This document shows positions 48,273-61,459 of a DNA stretch of 64,000 bases, piece after piece. Positions within the stretch are counted from its first letter, which is position 1, and every line of letters starts with the position of its first letter. Source of the DNA: Mangrovicella endophytica (GTDB lineage Bacteria; Pseudomonadota; Alphaproteobacteria; Rhizobiales; Rhizobiaceae); the NCBI RefSeq assembly GCF_002893625.1, contig NZ_PKMZ01000012.1:41634-105633 (forward strand). The letters are read 5' to 3'. The notes below the pieces were generated by a model that saw only the letters and a program-made list of their open reading frames with translations, made no database searches and was not told the DNA's origin. Position numbers and translations under genes: made by a program.

Positions 48273-49727
48273 TCAGCGCGGCAGCGTCGTCGTGCCCATC
48301 AGGTCGAGGTCAATGGCACGAGCGGCCTGCCGGCCCTCGCGGATCGCCCAGACCACGAGCGACTGCCCGCGCCGCACGTCGCCGGCGGCATAGAGCTTGT
48401 CGACCGAGGTGAGGTAATCCACGTCATTTGCTGACACCGACTGGTTGCCGCGCCGGTCGGTGACCGTCTTCAGCCGGTCGCCGGCATCGGACAGGAAGCC
48501 GGTCTGAAGCGGACCTGCAAAGCCGATGGCGATGAAGGCGAGATCGGCCTTGATCACGAACTCCGTGCCGGGGATCGGCCTGCGCTGGTGATCGACCTCA
48601 GCGCAGCGCACGCCGGTCAGTTGGCCATCTTCGCCGACAAATTCGAGCGTGGCGACCTGGAACTCGCGGATCGCCCCTTCCGCCTGGCTCGACGACGTGC
48701 GCATCTTCGTGGCCCAATACGGCCAGACGGCGAGCTTGTCTTCCCGCTGGGGCGGCTGCGGCCGGATGTCGAGCTGGGTGACCTTGACCGCGCCCTGGCG
48801 AAACGCCGTGCCGACGCAGTCCGACGCCGTGTCGCCGCCGCCGACGACGACGACATGCTTGCCGCCGGCCCAGATCTCCTCGGAAGCCCAGGCGACGCTC
48901 TGCACCGGCTCGCCGCCGACACGGCGGTTCTGCTGCACGAGGTAGGGCATGGCGTCGTAGATGCCGCCGAGCCCTGCACTCGGAATGCCGGCGTCACGCG
49001 GACGCTCGGCGCCGCCGCAATAGAGAACGGCATCGTACTCGGCCGTCAGCGCATCAAGCGGCTTGTCATTGCCGACGTCGACGCCGCAATGGAACGTGAC
49101 ACCCTCGCCCTTCATCTGCTCGACGCGACGGTCGATCCAGTGCTTCTCCATCTTGAAGTCGGGGATGCCGTAACGCAGCAAGCCGCCCGGCTTCGACTCG
49201 CGCTCATAGACGTCGACGGTGTGGCCGGCGCGGCCGAGCTGCTGGGCCGCCGCGAGCCCGGCCGGGCCCGAGCCGATAACCGCGATGCGCTTGCCGGTCG
49301 AGACCGACGCCGGCTGCGGCTTCACCAGGCCGAGCTGGTAGGCCTTGTCGGCAATCGCCTGTTCCACCGTCTTGATGGCAACCGGCACGTCTTCGAGATT
49401 GAGGGTGCAGGCCTCTTCGCAGGGCGCCGGGCAGATGCGGCCGGTGAATTCAGGGAAGTTGTTGGTGGAATGGAGATTGCGGATCGCCGTCTCCCAGTCG
49501 CCGGAATAAACGAGATCGTTCCAGTCCGGGATCTGGTTGTGGACGGGGCAGCCCGTCGGACCATGGCAGTACGGGATGCCGCAGTCCATGCAGCGTGCCG
49601 CCTGCTTGCCGACCTCTTCGTCGGACATCGGCAGGGTGAACTCGCGAAAATGGCGAATGCGGTCCGACGCCGGCTGGTACTTCGGCGTCTGCCGGTCGAT
49701 CTCGAGAAACCCAGTTACCTTGCCCAT
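48273..49727 (-). CDS. gltD: glutamate synthase, small subunit
   Basis: A 484-residue GltD, the NADPH-oxidising subunit of GOGAT. Fe-S cysteines are in [20 protein letters not shown] and [14 protein letters not shown] and NADPH folds are at [20 protein letters not shown] and [18 protein letters not shown]. The ATG at 49727 lies three bases after the vapC stop, and its AGGGGTGA ribosome-binding site lies inside the last codons of vapC. It is thus separated from gltB by a toxin-antitoxin module. Confidence 0.97.
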   Translation of the reverse strand: MGKVTGFLEIDRQTPKYQPASDRIRHFREFTLPMSDEEVGKQAARCMDCGIPYCHGPTGCPVHNQIPDWNDLVYSGDWETAIRNLHSTNNFPEFTGRICPAPCEEACTLNLEDVPVAIKTVEQAIADKAYQLGLVKPQPASVSTGKRIAVIGSGPAGLAAAQQLGRAGHTVDVYERESKPGGLLRYGIPDFKMEKHWIDRRVEQMKGEGVTFHCGVDVGNDKPLDALTAEYDAVLYCGGAERPRDAGIPSAGLGGIYDAMPYLVQQNRRVGGEPVQSVAWASEEIWAGGKHVVVVGGGDTASDCVGTAFRQGAVKVTQLDIRPQPPQREDKLAVWPYWATKMRTSSSQAEGAIREFQVATLEFVGEDGQLTGVRCAEVDHQRRPIPGTEFVIKADLAFIAIGFAGPLQTGFLSDAGDRLKTVTDRRGNQSVSANDVDYLTSVDKLYAAGDVRRGQSLVVWAIREGRQAARAIDLDLMGTTTLPR

Positions 49728-49730
49728 ACT

Positions 49731-50150
49731 TCACCCCTGCGGCGCGGGTTCGTCCCGCAGCCAGTTTTCCACCCTCAGCCCGCCGACGTGACGGAACGCC
49801 GCGTCGGCCGTAACGAGGACAGCATCCGTGGCCATGGCATGCGCCGCGATCAACATGTCCATAGCACCCAGCGGATGCCCGTTCTTGTCCAACGCGCTCC
49901 TGATGTCCGCGTATACATGGTCGAACGGCACTTCCCAGTCTTCGATCGGGATGCCGCTGAAGAACAGCTCGTATGCTGCGCGCAGTCGTTTGGACGAGAT
50001 CTTCGTGTACCCGTAGCGCAGTTCCGAGACCACGATAATGCTCGTCACGATTGACGCGGACGAGAAGACATCCCTGATTCTGCTCGCCGACCGGCCCGTC
50101 GGAGATCCAACGGCGTCGGAGATGATGTTGGTGTCCAGCAGATACCTCAT
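49731..50150 (-). CDS. vapC: VapC-type PIN-domain toxin
   Basis: A 139-residue PIN ribonuclease. The acidic active-site residues are visible: Asp6 in LLDTNIISD, Glu43 in VVSELRYGY, Asp98 in AMDMLIAAHA and Asp116 in VTADAAFR. As a type II toxin it would cleave tRNA or rRNA when freed from VapB. Its ATG overlaps the vapB stop (ATGA, 50147-50150). It sits inside the glutamate synthase operon. The toxin looks intact; activity is not shown. Confidence 0.92.
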   Translation of the reverse strand: MRYLLDTNIISDAVGSPTGRSASRIRDVFSSASIVTSIIVVSELRYGYTKISSKRLRAAYELFFSGIPIEDWEVPFDHVYADIRSALDKNGHPLGAMDMLIAAHAMATDAVLVTADAAFRHVGGLRVENWLRDEPAPQG

Positions 50151-50413
50151 GCGGGGTCGTCTAGATCGACCGGCTCGGCCGGAAGGTCATCGATCTCCGG
50201 CATGCACCCATCGAGAGGCGGCTGGCGCGCCAGCCAGTCCAGCACCTCAATCAGATTCGGCTTTCCCGCCTTCGGCCGCAGATGCACGGTACCGTCCTCG
50301 TCGCGCGAGATCAGGACCTTCTCTGTCTCGAACTCGAATTCCTTTGGAATGCGGACCGCCTGGCTCCTGCCGTTTCGAAAGACGCTGGCTTCGCGTTCTA
50401 CCGACGTCGCCAT
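50147..50413 (-). CDS. vapB: VapB-type antitoxin
   Basis: An 88-residue AbrB/SpoVT-type antitoxin: N-terminal DNA-binding part (EREASVFRNGRSQAVRIPKEF) and an acidic C-terminal toxin-binding tail (MPEIDDLPAEPVDLDDP). The ATG at 50413 is preceded by GGAGG (GATTGGAGGTCCTGC). A perfect 32-bp palindrome 13 bases upstream is its likely operator. Translationally coupled to vapC. Confidence 0.9.
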   Translation of the reverse strand: MATSVEREASVFRNGRSQAVRIPKEFEFETEKVLISRDEDGTVHLRPKAGKPNLIEVLDWLARQPPLDGCMPEIDDLPAEPVDLDDPA

Positions 50414-50425
50414 GCAGGACCTCCA

Positions 50426-50457
50426 ATCGTGTGATATGCCATGGCATATCACACGAT
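50426..50457. promoter_or_regulatory. 32-bp perfect palindrome, likely VapBC operator
   Basis: A perfect inverted repeat centred at 50441/50442, half-site ATCGTGTGATATGCCA. It lies between the gltB stop (50473) and the vapB start (50413). AbrB-type antitoxins with their toxins repress their own operons at such sites. Since gltB transcription must cross it, it could also touch gltD expression. Confidence 0.85.
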
Positions 50458-50472
50458 GTCTGACAGCTGCAA

Positions 50473-55194
<4,722 letters not shown>

Positions 55195-55609
55195 GGCTTC
55201 GTCTCCCATCGGCGCGCCGCGGCCCTGGTGCCGGCGACACGCTGTCTCTCCTTCTCCGGTCGCGGCAAAGACGCAGATCGAAATCCGCGCTGGCCGTCCG
55301 GCTCTGTCTCATTGGATGTCCAAGATGGGCTTTTCGCACAGCCCTACCCAGAACAACAGGCTCTTGGCGCCTTCGTCTCCTCGAAGACGAAGTCATGGCC
55401 GGCGCTCGAACCTCCCGCCGACCGGCCAGATATGGCAGCACTGCTGTCCTATCTGTGGCAACATGGCAGAAAAGTGTCTGCGGAGCAAGCGGCGTTAAGA
55501 AGTCCTCTAAATCTGCCGAGGCGACGTTCCGCGATCGCACCGGCTTTACCTCGCAGCCGCTGCGCGTTACGCCCGCCGCAACGCGATCAAATCCTTGCGG
55601 GATTTCCAC
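55195..55609. other. divergent promoter region of gltB and ltaE
   Basis: About 415 bases between two divergent genes. It must hold the gltB promoter. I see no RNA gene, riboswitch or convincing sigma-54 site. Confidence 0.4.
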
Positions 55610-56662
55610 ATGATCTTCGCCTCCGACAACTGGTCCGGTGCCCATCCGGCCATCACTGCTTCGCTGACGGCCCATGCCGGCGGCATGGCGTCGGCCTACG
55701 GGTCGAGCGAGCTCGACAAGGCGGTGGAGCGCCGCTTCAACGAGATCTTCGAGAAGGAGGTCGCCGTCTTCTTCGTCGGAACCGGAACGGCCGCAAACTC
55801 CCTGTCCTTTGCCGCCGTCAACCGACCCGGCGGCGTCGTGCTCTGCCACCGCGAGGCGCATGTGGTCGAGGACGAGTGCGGGGCCCCGGAATTCTTCACC
55901 CATGGCGCGCGCATGGCGCCGGTCGACGGCGCCAACGGGCTGATCGATCCCGTCAACTTGCGCCGCGAACTCGCCCGCTTTCATCCTGACTTCGTGCATG
56001 CCGGTCAGCCCATGGCGATCACCGTCAGCCAGCCTGGCGAAGCCGGGACGCTCTACCCGCTGGAGACGCTCGACGAAATCGCGGGAATAGCGCATGAGCG
56101 GCGGCTCGCCCTTCACATGGACGGCGCGCGCTTTGCCAATGCGCTGGCGGCGACGGGCGTCTCGCCGGCCGAGATGACGTGGAAGCGCGGCCTCGACATC
56201 CTCTCCTTCGGCGCCACCAAGAACGGCTGCTGGTGCGCCGAGGCCGTCGTCTTTTTCGATCCGGATGCGGCCAGGCAGTTCCCTTACATCCGCAAGCGCG
56301 GCGCTCAGCTGTTTTCCAAGACGCGCTTCGTTGCGGCGCAGTTCATGGCCTATCTGGAAGACGGGCTGTGGCTGGAGCTTGCAGCCCATTCCAACGCAAT
56401 GGCCGACCGGCTGCGCGCCGGCCTCGATGCCGCACGGCATGGCCGGCAGGGCTGGAGCACCCGCAGCAACGAGGTCTTCGCGATCCTCGACAAGGAGACG
56501 GCGGCCAAGCTCCGCGGCGCCGGCGCAGCCTTCTATGACTGGAACATGCCGCGCGGGCTCGCCGTACCGATGGCGGAGAACGAACAGCTCGTGCGACTGG
56601 TGACGAGCTGGTCGACCGAGGCGGACGAGGTCGACCGCTTCTGCGCGATGCTCGGCGCCTGA
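55610..56662 (+). CDS. ltaE: low-specificity L-threonine aldolase
   Basis: A 350-residue PLP enzyme of the beta-eliminating lyase family that splits threonine or allo-threonine to glycine and acetaldehyde. Conserved parts are the N-terminal FASDNWSGAHP, VFFVGTGTAANSLSF, the PLP-contact LHMDGARFANAL and the Schiff-base lysine in LSFGATKNGCW. Start at ATG 55610, five codons inside the longest frame. Single gene, divergent from gltB. Confidence 0.93.
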   Translation: MIFASDNWSGAHPAITASLTAHAGGMASAYGSSELDKAVERRFNEIFEKEVAVFFVGTGTAANSLSFAAVNRPGGVVLCHREAHVVEDECGAPEFFTHGARMAPVDGANGLIDPVNLRRELARFHPDFVHAGQPMAITVSQPGEAGTLYPLETLDEIAGIAHERRLALHMDGARFANALAATGVSPAEMTWKRGLDILSFGATKNGCWCAEAVVFFDPDAARQFPYIRKRGAQLFSKTRFVAAQFMAYLEDGLWLELAAHSNAMADRLRAGLDAARHGRQGWSTRSNEVFAILDKETAAKLRGAGAAFYDWNMPRGLAVPMAENEQLVRLVTSWSTEADEVDRFCAMLGA

Positions 56663-56756
56663 GGAACGAATGCGACGGCGCTGAGTGAACAGGCTACCGA
56701 AGGGCTCGCTGCCCCATTTGCGGTAGCGCGCCTCTCAGCGCTCTCCACGAACGAAA

Positions 56757-56780
56757 ACGGCGCCCGGTAAGGGGCGCCGT
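56757..56780 (-). terminator. terminator after hsp20
   Basis: ACGGCGCCC (56757-56765) pairs with GGGCGCCGT (56772-56780). Read leftward it runs into TTTCGTTC. Confidence 0.8.
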
Positions 56781-56805
56781 CGGTTCGATCGATCAAGACC
56801 GCTGA

Positions 56806-57273
56806 TCAGGCGGCGTTGGTCTCGATCTGCTTGGTGTTGGCGTTGCCGGCCGTCGCGATCTCGATCCGGCGGGGCTTCATCGCCTCCGGAATGACGCGGA
56901 CGAGGTCGACATGGAGCAGGCCGTTGCGCAGGCTAGCGCCCTTGACCTCGACATGCTCCGCCAGCTGGAAGCGGCGCTCGAAGCTGCGGCCCGCAATGCC
57001 GCGATAGAGCAGCTCGCGCTCGCCTTCGGCACTGTCCTCGGCCTTCTCACCCTTCACGGTCAGCACGTTTTCGCGCGACTCGATGGAGAGATCGGTGTCA
57101 CCGAAGCCGGCGACGGCCATGACGATGCGATAGGCGTTCTCGCCGGTACGCTCGATATTGTAAGGCGGATAGCTCTGGCCGTTGTCGGGCTGCGACAGGC
57201 CGTCAAGCATCGAGAAGAGACGGTCGAAGCCGACGGTGGAACGGTAGAGCGGTGCAAAGTCGATCTGACGCAT
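56806..57273 (-). CDS. small heat-shock protein, Hsp20/IbpA family
   Basis: A 155-residue alpha-crystallin-type chaperone. Seen are PPYNIERTGENAYRIVMAVAGF, VLTVKGEK, the FERRFQLAEHV strand and the GLLHVDLVR end of the crystallin domain. It binds unfolding proteins during heat stress. The ATG at 57273 follows GGAGA, which is locked in a ROSE-like hairpin (57278-57297); a sigma-32-like promoter lies upstream, so both transcription and translation should respond to heat. A longer frame to 57411 would cross the RNA thermometer and is rejected. Confidence 0.95.
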   Translation of the reverse strand: MRQIDFAPLYRSTVGFDRLFSMLDGLSQPDNGQSYPPYNIERTGENAYRIVMAVAGFGDTDLSIESRENVLTVKGEKAEDSAEGERELLYRGIAGRSFERRFQLAEHVEVKGASLRNGLLHVDLVRVIPEAMKPRRIEIATAGNANTKQIETNAA

Positions 57274-57376
57274 GTGAGTTCTCCATTCAGAAGCAACGGT
57301 GTTTGCGTTGTGGTCGGTGAAGCTCCCACATCTGTGGCGAAGCTGGCCCGGCCGGCGGTCCCACTTGGGCGACCGC
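57274..57376 (-). promoter_or_regulatory. ROSE-type RNA thermometer in the hsp20 leader
   Basis: Three hairpins precede the gene. Farthest upstream is GCGGTC/GACCGC at 57355-57376, then an AGCT/CCACA double stem at 57321-57344. The last one (57278-57297) pairs GUU(G)CUUC with the Shine-Dalgarno GGAGAAC, leaving one G bulged within UUGCU. This UUGCU against the ribosome site, with a bulged G, is the hallmark of ROSE elements in rhizobial heat-shock genes. At low temperature the start would be hidden. Confidence 0.8.
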
Positions 57377-57386
57377 AACGATGAGG

Positions 57387-57412
57387 TGGTAGCGGTCAAA
57401 AGCTGCTTCAAG
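57387..57412 (-). promoter_or_regulatory. sigma-32 (RpoH)-like promoter of hsp20
   Basis: On the minus strand CTTGAA (57412-57407), 14 bases, then CTACCA (57392-57387). The -35 matches the RpoH consensus well and the -10 only partly. It would place the 5' end just before the first ROSE hairpin. Confidence 0.5.
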
Positions 57413-57648
57413 ACCTCTGGCGCCGGGCCGCGCGCGCCATCGCAAAATTTTTTTTCGGCGGACGTGGTGCGGATCGGGCGAGGCGTGAACGAACAGCCGA
57501 GGCCCCTGCGGCCAGGCGCACGCCGTTCCGCCGAAACGTGTCACCTGGCGCCGCATCCGGGCTGAACGCCAGATGAACACGACGGTCCGGATTCATTCAG
57601 CCGCCTCAGCGCAATCTCCTCGTCATAATCGAGGCGGCGGACGCGGGG

Positions 57649-58119
57649 ATGATGGCGATGAACAGGGTGCGGACTTCTCTTCTTGCAGTGCTCGGCGTCA
57701 TCACGCTCGCCGGCCCCGCTGCGGCGGAGTACCGGCATTGGGATGACGGCTCCTGGAACGCGGGACGGCCTGAGCGAGTGGATGGGCGATTTTTAGTCCA
57801 GGACGGGTTTGGTCGCGGCTATCACGACCGGCGGCCGTGGCGCCGCTACGATGACGACATGCTGTCAGAGCGGCAGGTGGTGCGCCGGCTGATGCGCGAG
57901 GGCTTCGTCTCTGTCGACGACATCGAGCGGCGGCGGGACCGCTACATCGTCCGCGCCGTGCGCCGCAACGGCGCCCTGATGCGCCTCGCCATTGACGCCT
58001 ATGACGGCAATGTCATCGCCCGCGAGCGGATCGGCTGGCGCTCTGGCTACGGGCGCCGCGGCTATGACGACTACCACCATCACCGGCCGGGCTTCGGCTT
58101 CAGCATCGGCATCGACTGA
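57649..58119 (+). CDS. exported PepSY-like small protein
   Basis: A 156-residue protein with a signal peptide (RTSLLAVLGVITLAGPAAA), an Arg/Asp/Gly-rich stretch (~35-70), a PepSY-like domain (LSERQVVRRLMREGFVSVDDIERRRDRYIVRAVRRNG; IDAYDGNVIARERI) and a Tyr/His-rich end. Periplasmic, function unknown; PepSY domains often modulate proteases or sense the envelope. Three in-frame ATGs cluster at the start (57649, 57652, 57658). It is divergent from hsp20. Confidence 0.75.
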   Translation: MMAMNRVRTSLLAVLGVITLAGPAAAEYRHWDDGSWNAGRPERVDGRFLVQDGFGRGYHDRRPWRRYDDDMLSERQVVRRLMREGFVSVDDIERRRDRYIVRAVRRNGALMRLAIDAYDGNVIARERIGWRSGYGRRGYDDYHHHRPGFGFSIGID

Positions 58120-58363
58120 TCAAGCTGCGCGCGGCCGCAAAGCCTGCGCGAGCCCAGTAACACGGTCCAGCGTCCCGTCCCTTCCGCTGCGGCCGTCAGG
58201 CCGGGGGCCTCCACTCTCGAGGCTCCCGGCCGCCCTTACCGCGACCGTGCAGCCGGCGCCGCGGCATCGCTGCGCCGGCTTTTGCTTTGACCGGCAGGGC
58301 TTGAGCGGCCTAAAGCCTTTCAGACATAGGAGGGCTGCGCACGCCCAGGACCTGCGAGAGCCG

Positions 58364-59446
58364 ATGAGCGACGAAGTTCCCGATCCGAGCCAGCTGGTCG
58401 TCATCGACGGCAATCCGGCCCCGGAAGGTATCCGCTCCGGCATCATCGTCACCCGCGATGGCAAGCGGCTGCGCTACGCCGTCTGCCCGAGCCACGCCTC
58501 CTTCACCCGTGGCACGGTGATCCTGCTGCACGGGCGCAACGAGGCGATCGAGAAGTATTTCGAGACGATCGGCGACCTGACCCGTCTCGGCTACATGGTG
58601 GCGACCTTCGACTGGCGCGGCCAGGGCGGCTCGCAGCGGCTGCTGCGCGACAGTCGCCGCGGCCATATCCACTCCTTCCGCGGCTACATGCAGGATCTCG
58701 ACAGTTTCCTGCACGAAGTCGTGCTGCCCGACTGCCGCGGTCCCTATGCGGTGCTTGCCCATTCCATGGGAGGCCTTGTCGCGCTGCTCGCCGGTCCGCG
58801 CCTCGTCAACCGCATCGAGCGGATCGTGATCAGCGCGCCGCTCGTCTCGCTGCCACACGGCCCCGGCGCCACACGCGCGCTTTCGAGCCTCCTGACGCTG
58901 CTGCGGGTCGTCGGCCTCGGACGCTTCTCAGTCCGGCCGGTTGCCCCGCAGGGGCAGGCCTGGACGCTGGCGACGAGCCCGCTCACGAGCGACAAGGGGC
59001 GCTTCGAGCGCAACCGGCGCCTCGTCGAGGCCGCACCGCAGCTGTTCCTGGGAAGCCCGACGGTCGGCTGGCTGTCGGCAGCGCTCAAGGCGATGCGCCA
59101 GCTCTCGAATTCGGAATTTATCGCACGGCTGCAGGTGCCGACGCTGATCGTCACGGCCGGTGCCGAGCGCATCGTCTCGACCGCCGAGAGCGAGCGGCTT
59201 GCCTGGCGCATGCGCTCCGGCCATGCGCTGAACATTCCCAATGCCCGCCACGAGCTGCTGCAGGAAGCGGACCGCTATCGCGAGCCGTTCCTCGCCGCCT
59301 TCGATGCCTTTGTCGGCGGCGCGCTGCCCGTGCCCGATATCGATCCGAGCGGGGATGACGAGGCGACGCTTTTGGAAGGCGGCGGCCTGCCGGAGGTGAA
59401 CCCTCAGCCGGCGGAGCCCGAGAGGACTGCAACCGCTTCGTCGTGA
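58364..59446 (+). CDS. alpha/beta hydrolase, monoacylglycerol lipase/lysophospholipase-like
   Basis: A 360-residue serine hydrolase of the S33/Hydrolase_4 group. It has the oxyanion run VILLHGRNE, the nucleophile elbow AHSMGG and the catalytic His in NARHELLQE, and resembles PldB lysophospholipases. The ATG at 58364 has GAGAG upstream; a longer open frame to 57992 overlaps the PepSY gene and is rejected. Its last 43 bases overlap the convergent hisN gene. Confidence 0.88.
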   Translation: MSDEVPDPSQLVVIDGNPAPEGIRSGIIVTRDGKRLRYAVCPSHASFTRGTVILLHGRNEAIEKYFETIGDLTRLGYMVATFDWRGQGGSQRLLRDSRRGHIHSFRGYMQDLDSFLHEVVLPDCRGPYAVLAHSMGGLVALLAGPRLVNRIERIVISAPLVSLPHGPGATRALSSLLTLLRVVGLGRFSVRPVAPQGQAWTLATSPLTSDKGRFERNRRLVEAAPQLFLGSPTVGWLSAALKAMRQLSNSEFIARLQVPTLIVTAGAERIVSTAESERLAWRMRSGHALNIPNARHELLQEADRYREPFLAAFDAFVGGALPVPDIDPSGDDEATLLEGGGLPEVNPQPAEPERTATASS

Positions 59447-60192
59447 AGGGCAGCCGTTGCGGCCGCGATGATGGTGCCGCCGGCTTCCGGCGCGCCGCCA
59501 CCGAGCGCCGAGACGATGCCGCCAGCCTGCTCGATGATCGGGATCAGCGCCACGATGTCATAGGGCTGCAGCCCCGTTTCCACGACGAGGTCGGCCTGGC
59601 CTGCCGCGAGCATGGCAAAGGCATAGCAGTCGACGCCGAAGCGCGTCAGCCGCGCCCGCCGTTCCAGCGCCTCGAAGCGGGGGAGCATCTCGCCGGTGAA
59701 GAGGCGGGGCGTCGTCGTGAAGAGCGTCGCCTCGGACAGGTTCGTCGTCGGACGCACCGAGAGCGTCCGCTTGCCGCCCGGCCAGACCATGTGGGCGCCA
59801 TTGCCGTCGGCATAGAAGCGCTCGCGCGTGAAGGGCTGCGACATCACGCCGATCCTGGCCTTGCCCTGCACCGTCAGGCCGACCAGTGTTCCCCACACAG
59901 GCAGTCCCGAGATGAAGGCGCGCGTGCCGTCGATCGGATCGATGACCCATTGGTACGGCCCCTTGCCGGTCGTGCCATACTCCTCGCCGAGGATCGCATG
60001 GTCGGGATAGGCTGCGGCGATGACGTCGCGAATGGCGCGCTCGGCCGCGCGGTCGGCTTCCGTCACCGGATCGAAGCTGGCCAGGATCTTGTTGTCGATC
60101 GTCAGATCCTGCCGGAACAGCGGCAGCGTCTCGGCGTCCGCGGCATCCATGAGCGTCATCAGGAAGTCGGCGGATGGCAGTGTTATCGTCAT
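59404..60192 (-). CDS. hisN: histidinol-phosphatase (inositol monophosphatase fold)
   Basis: A 262-residue IMPase-fold enzyme whose active-site spacing (EEYG; WVIDPIDGTRAFISGLPVWGT; LQPYDIVALIPIIEQAGG) fits the HisN type that removes phosphate from histidinol phosphate. It is shorter than, and distinct from, the SuhB at 11998, so a histidine-biosynthesis role is the better call, though other phosphatase uses are possible. Start is ATG 60192 (or 60213). The mmgR sRNA lies upstream on the opposite strand, and the 3' end overlaps a convergent hydrolase. Confidence 0.85.
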   Translation of the reverse strand: MTITLPSADFLMTLMDAADAETLPLFRQDLTIDNKILASFDPVTEADRAAERAIRDVIAAAYPDHAILGEEYGTTGKGPYQWVIDPIDGTRAFISGLPVWGTLVGLTVQGKARIGVMSQPFTRERFYADGNGAHMVWPGGKRTLSVRPTTNLSEATLFTTTPRLFTGEMLPRFEALERRARLTRFGVDCYAFAMLAAGQADLVVETGLQPYDIVALIPIIEQAGGIVSALGGGAPEAGGTIIAAATAALHDEAVAVLSGSAG

Positions 60193-60270
60193 CGTCGGCC
60201 GCAAAGGCTCCATGAGGGATGCGCACCCGATCGGTGAACACCACGTTTCAGAACGTTTAAATCAGTTGAA

Positions 60271-60299
60271 TTGACAGAAGGGGCGCGCAGTCATAGCGT
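60271..60299 (+). promoter_or_regulatory. predicted promoter of the mmgR sRNA
   Basis: Exact -35 TTGACA at 60271-60276, a 17-base spacer, then a weak -10 TAGCGT at 60294-60299. It is placed correctly for a transcript beginning near 60302. Confidence 0.5.
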
Positions 60300-60301
60300 T
60301 T

Positions 60302-60390
60302 GCAGTGCGGCATTTCGGTGCCGCTGCCCATATGGGCGTTTCCTCCCTAGACTTCAGACCGCGCTGCTTCAATGCAGTGCGGTTTTTTTT
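60302..60390 (+). ncRNA. mmgR: MmgR/suhB-type small RNA
   Basis: About 90 nt with a 5' hairpin (GCAG..CGGCA/TGCCGCTGC, 60302-60326), a single-stranded centre with TTTCCTCCCTAG (60339-60350), and a terminator stem followed by seven or eight Ts (60358-60390). This architecture, and its position opposite a gene of the SuhB/inositol-phosphatase family (hisN), match the alphaproteobacterial suhB RNA, now known in Sinorhizobium as MmgR, an Hfq-binding regulator of polyhydroxybutyrate storage. Assignment is by architecture and context. Confidence 0.78.
60358..60390 (+). terminator. intrinsic terminator of mmgR
   Basis: ACCGCGCTGC (60358-60367) pairs with GCAGTGCGGT (60374-60383) through one G-U, then T to 60390. 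There is no protein gene before it on this strand. Confidence 0.85.
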
Positions 60391-60395
60391 GGCCC

Positions 60396-61286
60396 CTACT
60401 CGGCTGCAGCCGGAAGACCGAAGTCGCCGCCGACTTCAGCGGCGAAATAGGCGACGAAGTCGGCGAGCCGATCGCGCAGACTCGTCAGACCGTGATGCGG
60501 CAGCATGCGCCGCTCGTCGGCGTAAAGGGCGCGGTTCAGCTCGATCTGGAGGGCATGAACGCCCGTATGCGGCTGACCGTAGTGCTCGGTGATGAAGCCC
60601 CCGGCATAGGGCTTGTTGCGCGCGACCTCGTAGCCGAGCGCGGCCAGCCGTGCGGCCGCCGCCGCAACGAGACGGCGCGACGCGCTCTCGCCATAGCGGT
60701 CCCCAAGCACGACGTCCGGCCGCACCCCGCCCGGCAGGGCCCGGACGCTCGACGGCATCGAGTGGCAGTCGACGAGGACGCAGATGCCGAAGCGCTCCAG
60801 TGTCTGTTCGATCAGCCGCTCCAGGATGTGGTGGAACGGCAGGTAGAAGGTGTCGATCCGGTGCATTGCCTCGGCGACGGTGAGCTTGCGGCGGTAGATC
60901 TCCTCGCGCTCGGCAACGATTCGCGGGATGGTGCCGAGCCCGCTTGCAACCCTGACCGAGGCCGAGTTCACCTGGAGTGGCAGGTCTCCCTCGAACATGC
61001 GGGGGTCGAGCTCGTAGGGCTCGCGGTTGAGGTCGAGGAACGCCCGCGGAAAGCGGGCGCGCAGCATCGGCGCGCCGAAGTCGGGCACGAAATCGAACAG
61101 CTGGTCGACGAAGAGGTCTTCCGAGCGGCGAATCGCCTCACCCGACAGGCGCGAGGATTGGAGGAAGCCGAGCGGGTAGTCGCGGCCGCTATGGGGCGAG
61201 CAGAAAACGAAGGGGATCGTCTGAATCGGCGGCAGAATCACGTCGAAGGCCGGCACGATCCCGTCGGCCGTTTCGAGGGTCGGCAT
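60396..61286 (-). CDS. N-formylglutamate amidohydrolase family protein
   Basis: A 296-residue member of the FGase (HutG-like) zinc-hydrolase family. Conserved parts are FVFCSPHSGRDYP, LDLNREPYELDP, ILVDCHSMP-like (CVLVDCHSMPSSV) and YAGGFITEHYG. It releases formate or deacylates N-acyl amino acids; true substrate unknown. The start at 61286 is the first good ATG; a TTG further upstream is possible. It is divergent from cpdR, an arrangement common in the order. Confidence 0.88.
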   Translation of the reverse strand: MPTLETADGIVPAFDVILPPIQTIPFVFCSPHSGRDYPLGFLQSSRLSGEAIRRSEDLFVDQLFDFVPDFGAPMLRARFPRAFLDLNREPYELDPRMFEGDLPLQVNSASVRVASGLGTIPRIVAEREEIYRRKLTVAEAMHRIDTFYLPFHHILERLIEQTLERFGICVLVDCHSMPSSVRALPGGVRPDVVLGDRYGESASRRLVAAAAARLAALGYEVARNKPYAGGFITEHYGQPHTGVHALQIELNRALYADERRMLPHHGLTSLRDRLADFVAYFAAEVGGDFGLPAAAE

Positions 61287-61459
61287 CGTGTCTGGCAGGA
61301 GGGGATCCTCGAAACCGCGATACTCGTTCAAAAAATCCGCTCTTCCCGCTGCAATGCCACTTGATCCTTTTAGGAAATGTTGGGCCGATCTGCTAGAATG
61401 TGCAATTGTCAATAAACCAGCCGGCTGGACGTTGCCTAAGCCGCATCCGGGTAACATGA

